Below are positions 51,088-59,692 of a DNA stretch of 64,000 nucleotides, in pieces. Under the pieces are notes generated by a model. The model was given only the letters and a program-made list of their open reading frames with translations, ran no database searches and was not told where the DNA came from. A program made the translations under genes and the position numbers. Within the stretch, counting starts at the first letter, position 1; the number at the start of each line of letters is the position of its first letter. Source of the DNA: Pseudomonadota bacterium (GTDB lineage: Bacteria; Pseudomonadota; Gammaproteobacteria; Pseudomonadales; Oceanobacteraceae); NCBI GenBank assembly GCA_030145845.1, contig JAIXHJ010000001.1:310001-374000 (forward strand), written 5' to 3'.

Positions 51088-53304
51088 GTGAGTCAGTCAG
51101 CTCCCCACTTATTTTCCTATTACCCATACTGGGCCGAGTGCTTCGGCACGGCGCCTTTCCTGCCGATGTCGCGCGAGGAAATGGATGTACTGGGCTGGGA
51201 CAGCTGTGACGTCATCATCGTCAGCGGCGACGCCTATGTCGATCACCCCAGCTTTGGTATGGCGGTGCTCGGCCGTCTGCTCGAAGCCCAGGGGTTCCGC
51301 GTGGGGATCATCGCCCAGCCGGACTGGAACAACCCGGACGAGTTTATGAAGCTGGGTAAGCCGAATCTGTATTTCGGCATTACCGCCGGCAATATGGACT
51401 CGCTGATCAACAAATACACCGCCGATCTGAAAGTGCGCTCCGACGATGCTTACACCCCGCACGGCGAGCCGGGCAAACGCCCTGACCGGGCAGTGATTGT
51501 GTATTCGCAGAAGTGCCGCGAAGCCTATAAAGATGTGCCGATCGTAATCGGCGGCATTGAAGCCAGCCTGCGCCGGATCGCCCAGTACGATTACTGGAGT
51601 GATCAGGTTCGCCGTTCGGTGCTGATTGATTCGGGTGCCGATATCCTGCTGTATGGCAATGCCGAGCGGGCAATGGTGGAAATGACCCACGCGCTGGCGC
51701 AGGGCAAAACCCTCGACGACCTGCAGGACCTGCGCGGTACGACCATCGTGCGGGATGCGTCGCCGGCCGGCTGGACCGAAATTGATTCCACCCGTATCGA
51801 CTGGCCCGGGCATATTGATCAGCTGCCGAATCCTTACGATATGAAAGAGAGCAACAGCGACAGCTGTGCCTCAGACAATGGCGGCAGCAACACTGATGAT
51901 GTTATGCCGGTGAAGATCATCCCCATGCCGCTGCAGCGCAAAGTGCCGCACGACAAAGACAAAACCGTTATCCGCCTGCCGTCGTTCGAAAAAGTGCGTA
52001 ACGACAGCGCGCTGTATGCGCACGCCTCCCGTGTGCTGCATCAGGAATCCAACCCGTATAACGCCCGGCCGCTGATTCAGAAACACGGCAATCGCGAAAT
52101 CTGGGTAAATCCGCCGCCGATTCCGCTGGAAACTGAAGAAATGGATTCCGTGTTTGGCTTTGCCTATCAGCGCGTACCGCATCCGAGTTATGGCGATGCA
52201 CGGATTCCGGCGTATGAGATGATCCGCTTCTCCGTGAATATTATGCGCGGCTGTTTTGGCGGCTGTACCTTCTGTTCCATTACCGAACACGAAGGGCGCA
52301 TTATTCAGAGCCGGTCGCAGGAATCGGTATTGCACGAGATTGAAGAAATCCGCGATAAAGTGCCGGGCTTTACCGGGACCATTTCCGACCTCGGTGGCCC
52401 GACGGCGAACATGTACCACCTGACCTGTAAGAGCGAAAGCATTCTTAAAAACTGCCGCCGCCTGTCGTGTGTGTACCCGACCATCTGTAAAAACCTGAAC
52501 ACCAGCCACAAAGCGACCACCGAGCTGTACCGCGCGGCACGTAAGATTCCCGGCATCAAGCGTATCGCCATTGCTTCCGGCCTGCGTTACGACCTGGCCG
52601 TGGAAGACCCGGAATACGTACGCGAGCTGGTGACGCACCATGTTGGTGGTCTGCTGAAAATTGCACCGGAGCACACCGAACAGAATGTGCTCAGCAAGAT
52701 GATGAAGCCGGGCATGGGCACTTACGACAACTTCAAGCGCATGTTCGATAAATTCTCGAAAGAGGCGGGCAAGGAACAGTATCTGATCCCGTACTTTATT
52801 GCTGCGCATCCGGGGTCTGAAAACAAAGATATGATGAACCTCGCGCTGTGGCTGAAACGTCACAAAATGCGCGTCGATCAGGTGCAGACTTTCTATCCGT
52901 CACCGATGTCGCTGGCGACCGCCATGTACCATTCTGAGCGTGATCCGCTGCACCGCATGAGCTACAAATCGAAAAAAATAGCCGTACCGCGTGACCTGAA
53001 AGTGCGTCGCGTGCAGAAAGCCTTCCTGCGCTACCACGATCCGAAAAACTGGCCGATGCTGCGTGAAGCGCTGACCGAAATGGGCCGTACCGACCTGATC
53101 GGTAAAGGCCCGGATGCGCTGATTCCGGCCGAAGATGCCCCGGGCAAGCGCCCGCCACGACCGGGTTTCAAACCGGCCGCGGGTAAGGCAAAGCCTGGCA
53201 GCAGAAGCAGCCAGCCATCCGGCCATAAAAGCGCGAAGCCACAAAACCGCAGTGGCGTGAAAGCCAGCGGCCGCAGTAAGACGAAAGGGCGCACGCCGCG
53301 CTGA
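51088..53304 (+). CDS. ygiQ: YgiQ-family radical SAM protein
   Basis: GTG start at 51088 with GAGG seven bases upstream; the product is 738 aa. N-terminal domain ([20 protein letters not shown], then [18 protein letters not shown]) is the UPF0313/YgiQ domain. The radical SAM motif reads [12 protein letters not shown] (C-x3-C-x2-C), followed by [12 protein letters not shown] and [11 protein letters not shown]. The last 90 residues are Lys/Arg/Pro/Ser-rich. The reaction catalysed is unknown for this family. It lies alone, divergent from the nrt operon. Confidence 0.94.
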   Translation: MSQSAPHLFSYYPYWAECFGTAPFLPMSREEMDVLGWDSCDVIIVSGDAYVDHPSFGMAVLGRLLEAQGFRVGIIAQPDWNNPDEFMKLGKPNLYFGITAGNMDSLINKYTADLKVRSDDAYTPHGEPGKRPDRAVIVYSQKCREAYKDVPIVIGGIEASLRRIAQYDYWSDQVRRSVLIDSGADILLYGNAERAMVEMTHALAQGKTLDDLQDLRGTTIVRDASPAGWTEIDSTRIDWPGHIDQLPNPYDMKESNSDSCASDNGGSNTDDVMPVKIIPMPLQRKVPHDKDKTVIRLPSFEKVRNDSALYAHASRVLHQESNPYNARPLIQKHGNREIWVNPPPIPLETEEMDSVFGFAYQRVPHPSYGDARIPAYEMIRFSVNIMRGCFGGCTFCSITEHEGRIIQSRSQESVLHEIEEIRDKVPGFTGTISDLGGPTANMYHLTCKSESILKNCRRLSCVYPTICKNLNTSHKATTELYRAARKIPGIKRIAIASGLRYDLAVEDPEYVRELVTHHVGGLLKIAPEHTEQNVLSKMMKPGMGTYDNFKRMFDKFSKEAGKEQYLIPYFIAAHPGSENKDMMNLALWLKRHKMRVDQVQTFYPSPMSLATAMYHSERDPLHRMSYKSKKIAVPRDLKVRRVQKAFLRYHDPKNWPMLREALTEMGRTDLIGKGPDALIPAEDAPGKRPPRPGFKPAAGKAKPGSRSSQPSGHKSAKPQNRSGVKASGRSKTKGRTPR

Positions 53305-53319
53305 TTTCCTCACACTTCC

Positions 53320-53349
53320 GCTGGCCGGGCTTCACCGGCCGGCTTTTTC
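53320..53349 (+). terminator. Rho-independent terminator after ygiQ
   Basis: Stem GCCGG/CCGGC-type (CTGGCCGGG around CTTCA) followed by CTTTTT. The next 250 bases up to the integrase hold no convincing gene. Confidence 0.75.
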
Positions 53350-53598
53350 CCTTGCAGTTGTTGAGTCTTTTCACAGTCTGAGTGTATGCTCAGGCTGTGC
53401 TCAGCTTACGCAGACACCGGATGAATGGCAGGGACGGCCTAACGCATTGCATTCCCCTCTGTTACTCCTGAATTTCTGTCGTGAAATGACACTAATCGAA
53501 TAAAATAGCCACATTCTTTTTGCGGGAAGGAAGGGCGGCAGCGTGCCGGAAGGCAGTGTGCTGGCGGTTTCAGAAGCGTTTGGCATAAAGTTTACAGG

Positions 53599-54573
53599 TT
53601 ATGGCCTGGAATCCTGCAGAAAATCCAATGGACTGCTTGTACCGGCGAACTGATTTCCCAATACATGGGTGTAAATTTGGGTTGTTTTTACATCATAGTG
53701 ACCGAGTAACTCCTGAACGGTACGGATATCACGGCCATTTCTTAGCAGTTCTGTAGCAAAGCTATGGCGGAATGTGTGACAGGTTATACGCTTATGTTGC
53801 ATTCCGGATTTGATTACAGCCTGCTGTAAGGTCTTACGCGGGACAGAATCATGCAGATGATGACGACAGACTATGCCTGTAATAGGGTGGCGGCACAGGC
53901 CGGTTGACGGAAAAATAAACATCCAGGCCGCCTGGCGATAAGCGGATGGATACTTTTTGCCCAAAATGCCGGGTAACGATGGCCCGACCCCCTGAGTATT
54001 ATCAGTTTGTTGCAGGTTGATTACTGATTGAATGGTTTCATCTATCGCTGGTTTAAGCTTTGGACTCAGAATAGTAACGCGGTCTTTTGCCCCTTTGCCG
54101 TCACGTACAATCAGAGTTCCATTGGTAAAGTCAAAGTCTTTAACCCTTAAACGCAGGCATTCGCTGATGCGCAGTCCTGAGCCAAACAAAAGGGAAAATA
54201 TAAGTTTATCCCGTCCGGTCATCGCAGACAGAATGGAAGATATCTCGTGGGACGACAATACTTCGGGTATACGTCGTGGTCTGGAAGCAAACTTAAAGCT
54301 CATGTCGCCCAGCGGCTTTTCAAGAAACTGATTGTATAAAAAAGCCAGAGAGTTAAGTGCTACACGCTGAGTATTGATGGCTACGTCTCTGCGCGTAGCA
54401 AGATAGCCAAGGTAAGCGATAACCTCATCAGCGCCCATAACGGTGGGATGTTTATAGTTGTGAAAGCGGATGAAATTTCTGATCCAGTAAATATACGTTT
54501 TCTCAGTACGCAGGCTCATACCCCGCAGCCTCATGTAAGTGCGGATCTCTTCCAGAAAAGGGCTGCGACTCAT
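53599..54573 (-). CDS. intI: Integron integrase IntI
   Basis: A 324 aa tyrosine recombinase with IntI features: LRTEKTYIYWIRNFIRFHNYKHP near the N-terminus, FGSGLRISECLRLRVKDFDF (catalytic Arg), the IntI-specific additional region with KYPSAYRQAAWMFIFPS and HHLHDSVPRKTLQQAV, then HTFRHSFATELL (His-x2-Arg), VQELLGHYDV and the catalytic Tyr in QIYTHVLG. It is oriented away from its cassette array, as in chromosomal integrons. A LexA box lies 21-40 bases upstream of the start. No frameshift is seen, so it may be active. Confidence 0.93.
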   Translation of the reverse strand: MSRSPFLEEIRTYMRLRGMSLRTEKTYIYWIRNFIRFHNYKHPTVMGADEVIAYLGYLATRRDVAINTQRVALNSLAFLYNQFLEKPLGDMSFKFASRPRRIPEVLSSHEISSILSAMTGRDKLIFSLLFGSGLRISECLRLRVKDFDFTNGTLIVRDGKGAKDRVTILSPKLKPAIDETIQSVINLQQTDNTQGVGPSLPGILGKKYPSAYRQAAWMFIFPSTGLCRHPITGIVCRHHLHDSVPRKTLQQAVIKSGMQHKRITCHTFRHSFATELLRNGRDIRTVQELLGHYDVKTTQIYTHVLGNQFAGTSSPLDFLQDSRP

Positions 54574-54593
54574 AATTTCACTCCATGAAAATA

Positions 54594-54613
54594 TACTGTA
54601 TTAATGAACAGTA
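54594..54613 (-). promoter_or_regulatory. LexA (SOS) box controlling intI
   Basis: TACTGTATTAATGAACAGTA matches the LexA consensus TACTG-TATATATATA-CAGTA with a perfect CTGT-N8-ACAG core. It lies just before the intI start, as known for SOS-induced integron integrases in Vibrio and class 1 integrons. Confidence 0.9.
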
Positions 54614-54909
54614 TATTTTGTGAGAATGAAAGATCAATGCGCGTTTTGGCCTGAAATGAAAACGCGCATGCGTGAATTGATGAAACGAGTTTTCTAAAAG
54701 TAAACAAAATCAATGGGTTAGATGATTTCTCCGGCTGATAACGCGCAAAGGTGGTTTCACTCGTGGGGTGTAAACGCGCATGTGTGTTTATACGCCTGAG
54801 ATTAGTGTCTACAGAAGGGCTTTTACCTGAGAGAACAACAGGTTAGGGTAAATACCGTGAACAAAAGGGCGGTGCGAAAATGAGCATGCGCACGAATAAA
54901 CTGTTAGGG
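54614..54909 (+). other. attI region and cassette entry site
   Basis: Between intI and the first cassette. It holds three AACGCGCA direct repeats (54661, 54740, 54773), an inverted pair ATGCGCGTTTT/AAAACGCGCAT (54637-54668), and the GTTAGGG core at 54903-54909 where cassette 1 begins. An extra GTTAGGG occurs at 54842. Confidence 0.6.
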
Positions 54910-54931
54910 CTATCAAGGATCGATTTGACCA

Positions 54932-55393
54932 ATGGACAAGCTTAAAGGTATTTGTATTTTAGTTCTCACCTTTTTTAGTTTTGGACTTACAGTATTTTTT
55001 ATGCCTTTTCAGGTTTATGAAGTTTTTAGTGCCTTAGACTCTGAAGTTCTAGAAGCTGAAATAATTGATTCTGAATTCGATAGGTATTCCGATGTGGGTT
55101 TTAGAAACTCCTGCATCATTGAGGTAGAATTAAAAATATTATCAAGCAATGAGAATATTATTATTGGGGATGTTAAGCCAGGTGATATTTCAACATGTAT
55201 TTCAAAAAAGAAATATGCCAACCTCTATCAACCAGGTGATTTTGCTATTGTATATTTATCTAAAAATGGGAAGTACTACCTTAGTTTAGGTTCATATTTT
55301 GAAGCATTAACACCTACATTCTTTAGTCTTATTTGGTTTGTTTTTTTGTATAGCTATATTAAAAGACAAAAGAAGCTCAATAACAATTCATAG
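54932..55393 (+). CDS. Cassette 1 gene: small membrane protein, 153 aa
   Basis: I do not recognise a family with certainty; the layout resembles DUF3592-type proteins. There are two hydrophobic segments, at the N-terminus (residues 7-30) and near the C-terminus (126-143), with a folded loop (SCIIEVELKILSSNENIIIGDV) between. The gene is AT-rich, as cassette genes often are. It lies inside the segment bounded by GTTAGGG (54903) and CCCTAAC (55399). Confidence 0.7.
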   Translation: MDKLKGICILVLTFFSFGLTVFFMPFQVYEVFSALDSEVLEAEIIDSEFDRYSDVGFRNSCIIEVELKILSSNENIIIGDVKPGDISTCISKKKYANLYQPGDFAIVYLSKNGKYYLSLGSYFEALTPTFFSLIWFVFLYSYIKRQKKLNNNS

Positions 55394-55398
55394 ACTAG

Positions 55399-55497
55399 CC
55401 CTAACAATTTACTCAAAAGGACGCAAAACGCTTGGCTTGTGCTCCTTCGTCGCAAAGTATAGCCAAACATTTTCCGCCTTTTAGTAAGGCGTTAACC
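55399..55497 (+). repeat. attC site of cassette 1
   Basis: Begins CCCTAAC, complementary to the GTTAGGG that starts the same cassette, and ends GCGTTAACC. Inner arms pair TTTACTCAAAAGGACG with CCGCCTTTTAGTAAGG. About 98 bases, the usual attC size. Confidence 0.82.
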
Positions 55498-55773
55498 GAG
55501 TCAGCCTTTGGTTTTTGTTGCTGGTTTAGCTTTTGAGTGGAGGGGAGTTTGTTCCGCTTCTCGGCTCTTCTGGTTTTGGGCTTTCTTGCGGTGTGGCACG
55601 CCAAAAGTTTCGCTCCGCTGCAGTAGATAAGTCACGGGTACAGAAGCGAAGTCATTTTAAAGGTGGTCTCCTCAGTCAAAATTCGTTATGGTATTGGCAG
55701 TTTACAGTTTTTAATCGTTAGCTTCGGGAAATTTCACGGCTAACCCGGTTTCTGGGTAGTTCACGGGTTCCCC
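55498..55773 (+). other. Gene-poor cassette DNA
   Basis: No supported gene. A GTTAGCT core at 55720-55727 could mark a very short cassette ending at the attC of 55774-55884, whose left end reads GGCTAAC. Left of it, no attC is recognisable between 55498 and 55720, so this part may be a decayed cassette. Confidence 0.45.
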
Positions 55774-55884
55774 GGCTAACAAGTGCATGCTACGGACAAA
55801 AAACAGCTGTCACCTTTTGCGCATTTCCGCTGCGCGGGCGCAAAAGCCGCCAGCTGTTTTTTGCCGCAGATGCAGACGTTATAC
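55774..55884 (+). repeat. attC site
   Basis: From GGCTAAC to GACGTTATAC. Long complementary arms (ACGGACAAAAAACAGCTG with CAGCTGTTTTTTGCCGC, and CTTTTGCGC with GCGCAAAAG) give the imperfect hairpin of attC sites. Confidence 0.82.
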
Positions 55885-55908
55885 GCAAATCAAACCAGGA
55901 GAAAGAGT

Positions 55909-56292
55909 ATGTACTATGTAGTAAGCACAGATAAGACATTTGAAGAGGCTTCGGCAGATCTTCAAATTGAAGTAAAGAATTTAGGGTTTGGTGTACTGCA
56001 TATTCATGATCTGGGGGAAACTCTTCGAAGCAAAGGCATAGAATTTGAAGAAAATTGCAAAGTGTTTGAGGTCTGTAATCCAGTACAGGCAGCCAAAGTA
56101 CTATCTGTCGACATGCAGCTCAATATGGCTTTGCCTTGCCGAATTTCAGTATATACGGAAAAAGGCTCTACCAAGATCGGTCTCATAAAGCCAGCCCAGA
56201 TGCTATCTGCTTTATCGAATGATCCAACCCTAATCGAGACCGCAAATGAAGTAGAGGGAAAAACGATTCAAATGATTAACAACTCCAAATAG
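55909..56292 (+). CDS. Cassette gene: DUF302 family protein, 127 aa
   Basis: Start at 55909, AGGAG eight bases upstream, 30 bases after the cassette core GTTATAC. The product matches DUF302: YYVVSTDKTFEEASADLQIEVKNLGFGVLHI and VFEVCNPVQAAKVLSVD, with a C-terminal region ending in a basic Asn-rich tail. DUF302 proteins are small alpha/beta domains of unknown function. Just past its stop a GTATAA near 56306 could be the left end of the cassette's damaged attC. Confidence 0.78.
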   Translation: MYYVVSTDKTFEEASADLQIEVKNLGFGVLHIHDLGETLRSKGIEFEENCKVFEVCNPVQAAKVLSVDMQLNMALPCRISVYTEKGSTKIGLIKPAQMLSALSNDPTLIETANEVEGKTIQMINNSK

Positions 56293-56521
56293 AGCGAATG
56301 TGCGTATAAAATGCTAATAGGACAGCCACTTTAGTACTTCACCACTTCAGTGAGTTCGTAAATTAATAACGTGTCATATTCGTAGCAGAGCGTAATTCCG
56401 AATGATGATTTTTCGATTTCGCTTAATTCGGTGAGCTTTCAGCGGGTTTTGGCCTTATGACAGGCACAGCAGGTTCTCAGGTTGTCACTGATTTGCTGAA
56501 AGAAAAGAGTGATGTGGCAGA
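56293..56521. other. Non-coding stretch after the DUF302 cassette gene
   Basis: AT-rich at first, then turning GC-rich before the minus-strand transposase. I see no gene. A damaged attC may begin here (GTATAAAATGC). Confidence 0.35.
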
Positions 56522-57517
56522 TCAGCCAATGGCTGCTTTGCAGCGGGAAAGCCCGGTAGGCCTTTGATAGTTCAGTTGGTCACAGGCTGATCTGAGACTG
56601 ATTTCACTACCGGCAAAGGTTTTAAAGCAGTGTTCAAACTGCGCTGTCATCGTCAGCCATTGAGAATCATCAATACCGAGGCGGTTCAGGATGGCAGCAG
56701 AGTTGGCCGGGATAGCCCCGCGTTTGTCGGAACGCAGAATACGACCCGTCCAATCCACCAGTTCAAGATAATCGGTTAGCCGCATCGGAATGCCAGTCGG
56801 CATGTCCTGCTTAGGATTGCCGGCAAAGGGCAACAGCTGCTCAGGTTGTTGATTGATGCGGTTGGGTTGCTGAGTCTGTTGCGCTTTAATCGCTCGTTTT
56901 TTCGTGGATGTGTGGTCTGAACTTTCCGGTGTTTTTGCCATTCCGGCCCGTATCGGATTCAGATCGACGTAAGCCATGCAGGCAGCCAGTGCCGCTTCAT
57001 CCAGTAACGCCTGGGATTTGAATCGACCTTCCCAGAAACGACCAGTGCATCCGTCTTCGGCGTTGGCTTCTCTGGCAATCGCTTCGTTCAGAACCCGCAT
57101 AAACCAACTGATATCCATCAAGCGTGAACGCCATTCTTCAACATAGATATTCAAGCGAGCCAGCTCTGATTGAGCCATGGTTTCCTTGCGTTCAAACTTC
57201 TGTGACAGAGGATTCCCTTTGAACAGCTTATGCCAACGCTCAATGACCTCCTGATTCGTCCAGTTTTTTGCCATGTCGGAGTCGATATGAAGTACCACAT
57301 GGTAGTGATTACTCATAACGGCATAGGCTGCGACCTGAATGGAAAATATGTCAGGTAATTCAAGAATTTTAGCTTCCAGCCAACCCCGGCGATGCTCATA
57401 AGATTCACCGCTGATATGGTCAGGACCACACAGGAAAGCTCGTCGGACACAGCGGGATACACAGTGATAATAGGGTGTAGCCTCAACAGAGACCTGTTGT
57501 TTCCTTGGCTTAGGCAT
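56522..57517 (-). CDS. REP-associated HUH (Y1) transposase-like protein
   Basis: The 331 aa product is a Y1_Tnp family protein: RCVRRAFLCG, the metal-binding HUH motif SNHYHVVLH and the helix YVDLNPIRAGMA typical of RAYT proteins. The catalytic Tyr helix lies around ISWFMRVLNEAIAREANA. It also has a long C-terminal extension. RAYTs are single-strand nucleases tied to REP hairpins; two REP copies are found at 21028 and 21147 in this window. It interrupts the cassette array. Confidence 0.87.
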   Translation of the reverse strand: MPKPRKQQVSVEATPYYHCVSRCVRRAFLCGPDHISGESYEHRRGWLEAKILELPDIFSIQVAAYAVMSNHYHVVLHIDSDMAKNWTNQEVIERWHKLFKGNPLSQKFERKETMAQSELARLNIYVEEWRSRLMDISWFMRVLNEAIAREANAEDGCTGRFWEGRFKSQALLDEAALAACMAYVDLNPIRAGMAKTPESSDHTSTKKRAIKAQQTQQPNRINQQPEQLLPFAGNPKQDMPTGIPMRLTDYLELVDWTGRILRSDKRGAIPANSAAILNRLGIDDSQWLTMTAQFEHCFKTFAGSEISLRSACDQLNYQRPTGLSRCKAAIG

Positions 57518-57663
57518 ACGATTGCTCCATCAACGGCATGAATGTAAAGATACTTTTTAGAGCAAATGTTGTGCAATCGGAAGATGGTGTTAAAGTAGGT
57601 GGCCCGATAGTTTTAACGTGGGTGTCTCGATAGTTTGCCAAAGTCAAACTGACGAGGTGTCCA

Positions 57664-58029
57664 ATGCCAAAATATACCCAGCCAAGAAAGACCTGGCAGT
57701 ATTCAAATGAATTTAAAGTGAAAGCAGTTCAGCTAAGTCTGATTGAAGGGATTCAGGTTCAGGAAGTCGCCAATACACTCGACATACATCCATTCATGCT
57801 GTCACGATGGCGAAAAGAGTATCGAGAAGGCAAAATCGTGGCAGATAAACGCAAGAAGTTAACCGAAGCAACCAGTAAGCAAGAGAAAGAAATCTCAAAA
57901 CTGAAGAAGCTTGAAGCTGAGAACAAGAAGCTGAAACAGGAGGTGGATCTGCTAAAAAAGTGGCAACGGTTTCTTGCGGAGGAACATCAGCAAGATATCG
58001 ATTCATCAAGAGATTCGGACAAGAGTTAG
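57664..58029 (+). CDS. IS3-family transposase OrfA
   Basis: A 121 aa helix-turn-helix protein: WQYSNEFKVKAVQLSL, then VANTLDIHPFMLSRWRKEY, followed by a coiled coil of about 45 residues (KLTEATSKQEKEISKLKKLE onwards) ending before a slippery AAAAAAG. A -1 shift there would fuse it to OrfB as in other IS3 members. Confidence 0.88.
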   Translation: MPKYTQPRKTWQYSNEFKVKAVQLSLIEGIQVQEVANTLDIHPFMLSRWRKEYREGKIVADKRKKLTEATSKQEKEISKLKKLEAENKKLKQEVDLLKKWQRFLAEEHQQDIDSSRDSDKS

Positions 58030-58843
58030 GTATCAAACGCACGTGTGAGTGGCTGGCGTATCGCGCAGTGGTTTTTACGCCTGGCTTAACAGAGAACCTT
58101 CTGAACGCGACCAGTCTGATATGGAACTCAGATTTCATATCAAACGCATTTCAGATGAGAATGAAGGACGCTACGGAAGTCCGAGAATTTGGAAAGCTCT
58201 GCTAAAGCAGGGATTTCAGGTCAGTAGGAAGCGCGTAGCCCGGCTTATGCAGGCGATGGGGCTGATTGCGCGGGTCACTAAGGTAACGTATCGGGCTCCG
58301 GGTTTGAGGCGTTTCCTGGCCTCAGGACAGAATCTTCGTCCGGATGGTGCGGTTCCTCATTGTAAAGACAAAGTCTGGGTGGCCGATGTGACGTATCTGA
58401 AAGTTAAAAAGCAGTGGCACTATCTGTCAGTCATCATGGATCTCTATTCCCGACGGATCGTAGGATGGAGCCTGGATACCAAAAGAACAACAGAAGTTAC
58501 CCGGAGAACATTGATGACTGCAATACGAAAGCGTCGTCCATCTGAGGGACTGATGTTGCATACGGATCGTGGAGTTGAATATCGCGGATCAGAGTATCAG
58601 AAAGAACTTCAAAGGCAGGGAATTGAGCATAGTCTGAGCAGGCCCGGAAAATGTACGGATAATGCTCATATGGAATCGTTCTTTCATTCGATGAAAGCTG
58701 AATTGATTCGTAATATGACATTCCATACAGCAGAGGATTTGAAGTATGCTTTGGCGAGATACGTTAATGATTACTACAACAGAAAACGGCTGCATTCAGG
58801 GATAGGTTACTGTTCATCGATAGAATACGAGCGAATAGAATGA
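57957..58843 (+). pseudogene. IS3-family OrfB, frameshifted
   Basis: The N-terminal part (FIKRFGQELGIKRTCEWL) lies in one frame from about 57960 and the rest (GVSRSGFYAWLN onwards) in another, beginning with a codon just after a TGA at 58046-58048. One G seems to be missing at about 58054. From there the DDE catalytic core is intact (VWVADVTYLK, MLHTDRGVEY, NAHMESFFHSMKAEL). The element is therefore probably unable to transpose by itself. Confidence 0.82.
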
Positions 58844-58875
58844 AAATGAACGTGTCCGTTTTATCGGGGTAAGAT

Positions 58876-58961
58876 CACAAGTTTCCGCTGACGCCTTTTG
58901 TGCAAAAGAAAAGGCGCACAAAAGCCTTCAGCAAACATTGCCCGTGAGCAGGGCGTTAACT
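58876..58961 (+). repeat. Partial attC left of cassette 5
   Basis: Contains CTGACGCCTTTTGTGC with GCGCACAAAAG as inverted partner, and ends GGGCGTTAACTC. The left end seems to have been removed by the IS insertion, so this attC belongs to a cassette of which only the end remains. Confidence 0.6.
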
Positions 58962-58979
58962 CTACAGGAATGGATCATT

Positions 58980-59345
58980 ATGAATAATAAGATTTTGTAT
59001 TTACTCCTTGCAGTTACTCTACTGAGTGGTTGTTCTATTATTGAAACTTCAGAGGCTACCCACATATTAAATGGACAGGCTTATCCAGCCACCGATGTGC
59101 AAAGCATACAGATTCTCCTTGAGCCACCGAACCAAGATTACATTGTTGTAGGTCTAGTAGAATCAAGAGGCATGGGAATTACAACAGAATCAAAAGATTT
59201 GGAGCTCTCTATGCTCGCATTAAAGAATGAGGCTGCCAAGATTGGAGCAAATGCAGTTATTATTCAATCGTCGCAACAACTGCTTGTTAGCGGTGATGGA
59301 TCAACAGAGCGAAGGATATCTGCTACTGCTATACGCTTTAAATGA
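58980..59345 (+). CDS. Cassette gene: putative lipoprotein, 121 aa
   Basis: Start at 58980, with AGGAATGGATC just upstream. The protein begins with a lipoprotein signal (ILYLLLAVTLLSGC, lipobox LSGC). The mature part is a small domain with KIGANAVIIQSSQQL, ending TAIRFK, similar in layout to small secreted lipoproteins of unknown function. The cassette runs from GTTAACTC (58955) to GAGTTAAC (59343), perfect complements, and ends with an attC. Confidence 0.78.
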   Translation: MNNKILYLLLAVTLLSGCSIIETSEATHILNGQAYPATDVQSIQILLEPPNQDYIVVGLVESRGMGITTESKDLELSMLALKNEAAKIGANAVIIQSSQQLLVSGDGSTERRISATAIRFK

Positions 59346-59430
59346 GTTAACAAGGCCAGGCATGGCGACGGCTTTTTCGTTGCGGCTTCGCCTTCACTAC
59401 AAAGCCGCGCGTGCTGGCGGCGTTATGCGC
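59345..59430 (+). repeat. attC site of the lipoprotein cassette
   Basis: From GTTAACAAGGCCAGGCATG to TGCTGGCGGCGTTATGC, about 85 bases, with paired inner arms (CGACGGCTTT/AAAGCCGCG). It is the last attC recognised in the array. Confidence 0.82.
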
Positions 59431-59579
59431 CCGAGTTACCTATGAAAAGTAGACACCTGCAAAGGGCTGGCAACGAGTGAAAATATAGTCAAAGACTCCG
59501 GCAATATAATCACTTCCTTAGCCTGTCTTAAATAATAATTCCACAATCCTGTTAAGTCATAAACCTATATCTTATAAGT

Positions 59580-59620
59580 GTATACCGGCGGGGCGGTAAG
59601 ATATTACCGTGCCGATATAC
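59580..59620. repeat. 41-bp imperfect palindrome upstream of the diguanylate cyclase
   Basis: Nested arms GTATACCGGC/GCCGATATAC and CGGTAA/TTACCG around GATA. It could be an operator or the end of the integron. The rest of 59431-59692 shows nothing else. Confidence 0.5.
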
Positions 59621-59692
59621 CTGCTTCCTCTGGACAATACGGATTTTACAGGTATCTTATAGCGCCTTTTTTGAATACGAGTCTGCGCGTCA

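Larger units (their letters stand above)
57594..58875. mobile_element. IS3-family insertion sequence
   Basis: OrfA and OrfB in the usual overlapping order, with an A6G slippery run (AAAAAAG, 57954-57960) at the junction. The ends are approximate: CCCGATAGTTTT near 57600 and its worn complement near 58860 (GTTTTATCGGGG). The left side has a second similar block (TCTCGATAGTTTG), so the exact left end is unsure. It sits in the integron cassette array. Confidence 0.75.
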
